From the NCBI GenBank assembly GCA_017613855.1, contig JAGACY010000421.1:1-8931 (forward strand): a stretch of DNA of 8,931 nucleotides, given 5' to 3'. Under the pieces are notes generated by a model. The model had not been told where the DNA came from and made no database searches. It saw nothing but the letters and a program-made list of their open reading frames with translations. This document shows, piece after piece, positions 7,408 to 8,931 of this stretch. The translations under genes were made by a program, and so were the position numbers. The DNA is from Pseudomonadota bacterium (GTDB lineage: Bacteria; Myxococcota; Bradymonadia; UBA4248). Within the stretch, counting starts at the first letter, position 1, and the number at the start of each line of letters is the position of its first letter.

Positions 7408-7416
7408 CTTATAGCA
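7408..7416 (-). promoter_or_regulatory. Possible extended -10 promoter for the hemolysin III gene
   Basis: On the minus strand TGC (7416-7414) precedes TATAAG (7413-7408), an extended -10. The best -35 candidate, ATGACA, is 20 bases upstream, which is too far. The start point would be near 7401, just before the terminator-like hairpin. The similarity to the pilin promoter (TGCTATA in both) is suggestive, but the element is weakly supported. Confidence 0.35.
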
Positions 7417-7517
7417 TGCTTTTGTCATCGGGGTGTCATTTTTCGTATTCTGAATAATATTCAACGTTTTGGAAAAATGTACTCCATCTCAACAAAACAA
7501 TTATTCTGGATAACCAA

Positions 7518-8930
7518 TTATTTTTGAGGACATCCAAGATTATTTTTAATTTTTTCCAAAGCAGTTTGGCCATTTCCAGGCTTAACATTTTTGTAATATT
7601 CGTTTTTCTTTTGCCACTCCTTAGCAATTTCTTCGCAGACATCGAAAGAAATCTTGGATAGGCTAAACATTAGATAAAAAGTGCCATTGTTATCACACTT
7701 TACACCAGAAACTGTCCAGTTCTTAATATTATGTGAAAAACCGCTATTTTCAAACATATGCTGCATTGCTATCACATTGGATGTTTTCCAGGGAGAAAGA
7801 TCCTGATCAAAGGTTCGGGTCCCCCAAAACATCTCATTCATATACCTTACATTCCCGGTGTTCCAGGAACTGATATCCTGATTAAAACTCAATGCATTCT
7901 TAAACATCCTATACATATTAAGTACATTTCCTGTATTCCAATTATTCAAAGGCTGATTAAATGATTCAGCATCTTCAAACATCAGCCTCATATTAGTCAC
8001 ATTGGATACATTCCATGATTGTTTGGCTGTATTTGTATTAATACTTTTATTAAATGCTTTAGCTGCTTTAAACATGGACTCCATATTTGTCACATTTGAA
8101 GTATCCCACTTACTGATATCCTGATTAAAAGAGGTTGCATTTTCAAACATCGACACCATGGTTTTCACTTTGCTTGTATTCCATTCACCGAGACTATGAT
8201 TAAAAGCAGTGGCATTTTTAAACATCAGCCCCATTGATTCAACATTATTTGTTATCCAATTACCGATATTCTGATCAAAGCTACTGGCACCCGAAAACAT
8301 TTCGGACATACTTACAACATTCGAAACGTTCCATTTAGAAATGTCAGAATTAAAATTCGAAGCTCCTCTAAACATTCGCCTCATATTGGTCACATTGGAT
8401 ACATCCCAGTTTCCTAATGGCCTGTCAAATGAAGAAGCTCCGTCAAACAATGCCCCCATATTACTCACATTGGATACATCCCAATTCTGAAGAGACTGAT
8501 TAAAACTAAGATCATGATAAAACATTCCCTTTATTGTCCTGACATTTGACAAATCCCAATGTTCAATCGGAGAGTTAAAATCCGTAAAGCTAAAAGCATA
8601 ACTGAGATCATTCATTAATAATGAATCAGGAATATCAACTTTAGAAATATGATTGATAGAAGTACCTGCAAAACAATGCGGTCCCAATCCAACAGGTCCA
8701 AACGCGACCACTTCCACCAAATCAACTTTATTTGGCTCAACATCTGTATCAAAATCAGCAGTAAAAGGATGAGCAGACCACTGGTTAATCTTACCTTTAA
8801 TTCTAATTGTGTAGGTTCCGTCAGTCGAATACGTATGATTTACCGGACTGTTACTGTTATTGCACACAGTAATAGTTTTCTTCGTAACATCACCATCACC
8901 CCAGTCAATCTGTTCTATTTTACAGTCTTC
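7518..8930 (-). CDS. BspA-like DUF285 repeat surface protein, 5' end outside window
   Basis: The frame is open from the window edge to TAA at 7520-7518, 470 residues. A GTG at 8867 is not the real start, because the domain continues upstream (IDWGDGDV, then HTYSTDGTYTIRIKG), a PKD-like fold common at the N-terminal side of BspA-type proteins. A transition region is followed by about twelve repeats of 25 residues with the pattern MFxxAxxFNQxIxxWxxSNVxNM (8600 to about 7671). One repeat carries a six-residue insertion (near 8025-8045). The last is degenerate with CDNNGTFYLMF, then a C-terminal cap (DVCEEIAKEWQKK). Four cysteines are visible in the repeat flanks and cap. No anchor is seen at the C-terminus; a signal peptide would be off-window. 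Such proteins are exposed on the surface and can bind host or cell components. The gene is clearly richer in A+T than its neighbours (for example 17 G+C in 8041-8100 against 36 in 5641-5700 within mreB), consistent with transfer. Ligand unknown. Confidence 0.88.
   Translation of the reverse strand, partial: EDCKIEQIDWGDGDVTKKTITVCNNSNSPVNHTYSTDGTYTIRIKGKINQWSAHPFTADFDTDVEPNKVDLVEVVAFGPVGLGPHCFAGTSINHISKVDIPDSLLMNDLSYAFSFTDFNSPIEHWDLSNVRTIKGMFYHDLSFNQSLQNWDVSNVSNMGALFDGASSFDRPLGNWDVSNVTNMRRMFRGASNFNSDISKWNVSNVVSMSEMFSGASSFDQNIGNWITNNVESMGLMFKNATAFNHSLGEWNTSKVKTMVSMFENATSFNQDISKWDTSNVTNMESMFKAAKAFNKSINTNTAKQSWNVSNVTNMRLMFEDAESFNQPLNNWNTGNVLNMYRMFKNALSFNQDISSWNTGNVRYMNEMFWGTRTFDQDLSPWKTSNVIAMQHMFENSGFSHNIKNWTVSGVKCDNNGTFYLMFSLSKISFDVCEEIAKEWQKKNEYYKNVKPGNGQTALEKIKNNLGCPQK
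7671..8600 (-). repeat. Coding tandem repeats of 75 bp (DUF285 units)
   Basis: Met-Phe (once Leu-Phe) codon pairs opening each unit recur at 8525, 8450, 8375, 8300, 8225, 8150, 8075, 7982, 7907, 7832 and 7757. The spacing is 75 bases except one 93-base step caused by an 18-base insertion. The units are diverged at DNA level, so this is an old array and not a recent expansion. Confidence 0.85.
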
Positions 8931-8931
8931 A

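Noticed and set aside
7436..7642. Small minus-strand frame of 68 residues
   Set aside because: Most of it overlaps the end of the BspA-like gene in another frame, and its lysine-rich composition reflects A+T content.
7671..8600. CRISPR-like periodic array
   Set aside because: The 75-base period is coding and the units are diverged protein repeats without constant repeats and unique spacers.

Overview
The window looks like chromosomal DNA from a rod-shaped, piliated Gram-negative bacterium. It carries mreBCD, a type IV pilin and a TgpA-type membrane transglutaminase. The long (213 residue) pilin with its PTYY-containing mature region resembles pilins I associate with Myxococcota and other former Deltaproteobacteria. 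That placement is an impression from the sequence, not a measured result.

Layout, left to right. (1) 3-767, plus strand: the 3' part of a TupA-like ATP-grasp gene of the cell-surface polysaccharide type; its start lies outside the window. (2) 797-889: a tandem pair of bulged palindromes. (3) 972-1613, plus strand: a type IV prepilin with an extended -10 promoter and a strong ribosome binding site. (4) 1605-1704: a 49-51 bp tandem duplication carrying two terminator hairpins and the ends of two convergent genes. (5) 6346 down to 1689, minus strand: a tight operon infA-mreB-mreC-mreD-tgpA, driven by a promoter at 6409-6437 with an A-rich UP-like tract. The junctions are 36 bp, 4 bp, an ATGA overlap and a TGATG overlap. 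(6) 6460-6660: a non-coding stretch with a second pair of bulged palindromes and a cluster of short AT-rich words. (7) 7353 down to 6658, minus strand: a hemolysin III/PAQR-family membrane protein whose leader contains a terminator-like hairpin. (8) 8930 down to 7518, minus strand: the 3' part of an AT-rich gene for a BspA-like surface protein with about twelve 25-residue DUF285 repeats; its start lies outside the window.

How the genes fit together: MreB, MreC and MreD form the core of the wall-elongation machine. Here the translation factor IF-1 leads that operon and a periplasmic-facing transglutaminase-like enzyme ends it, coupled translationally to mreD. The polysaccharide-type ATP-grasp enzyme, the pilin and the BspA-like protein are flanking surface functions.

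The observations most worth following are the four bulged palindromes, which share one architecture (an unpaired G before TAT/ATA) and sit in two sense-oriented pairs downstream of genes; the attachment of tgpA and infA to mreBCD; and the duplicated gene-end/terminator unit.
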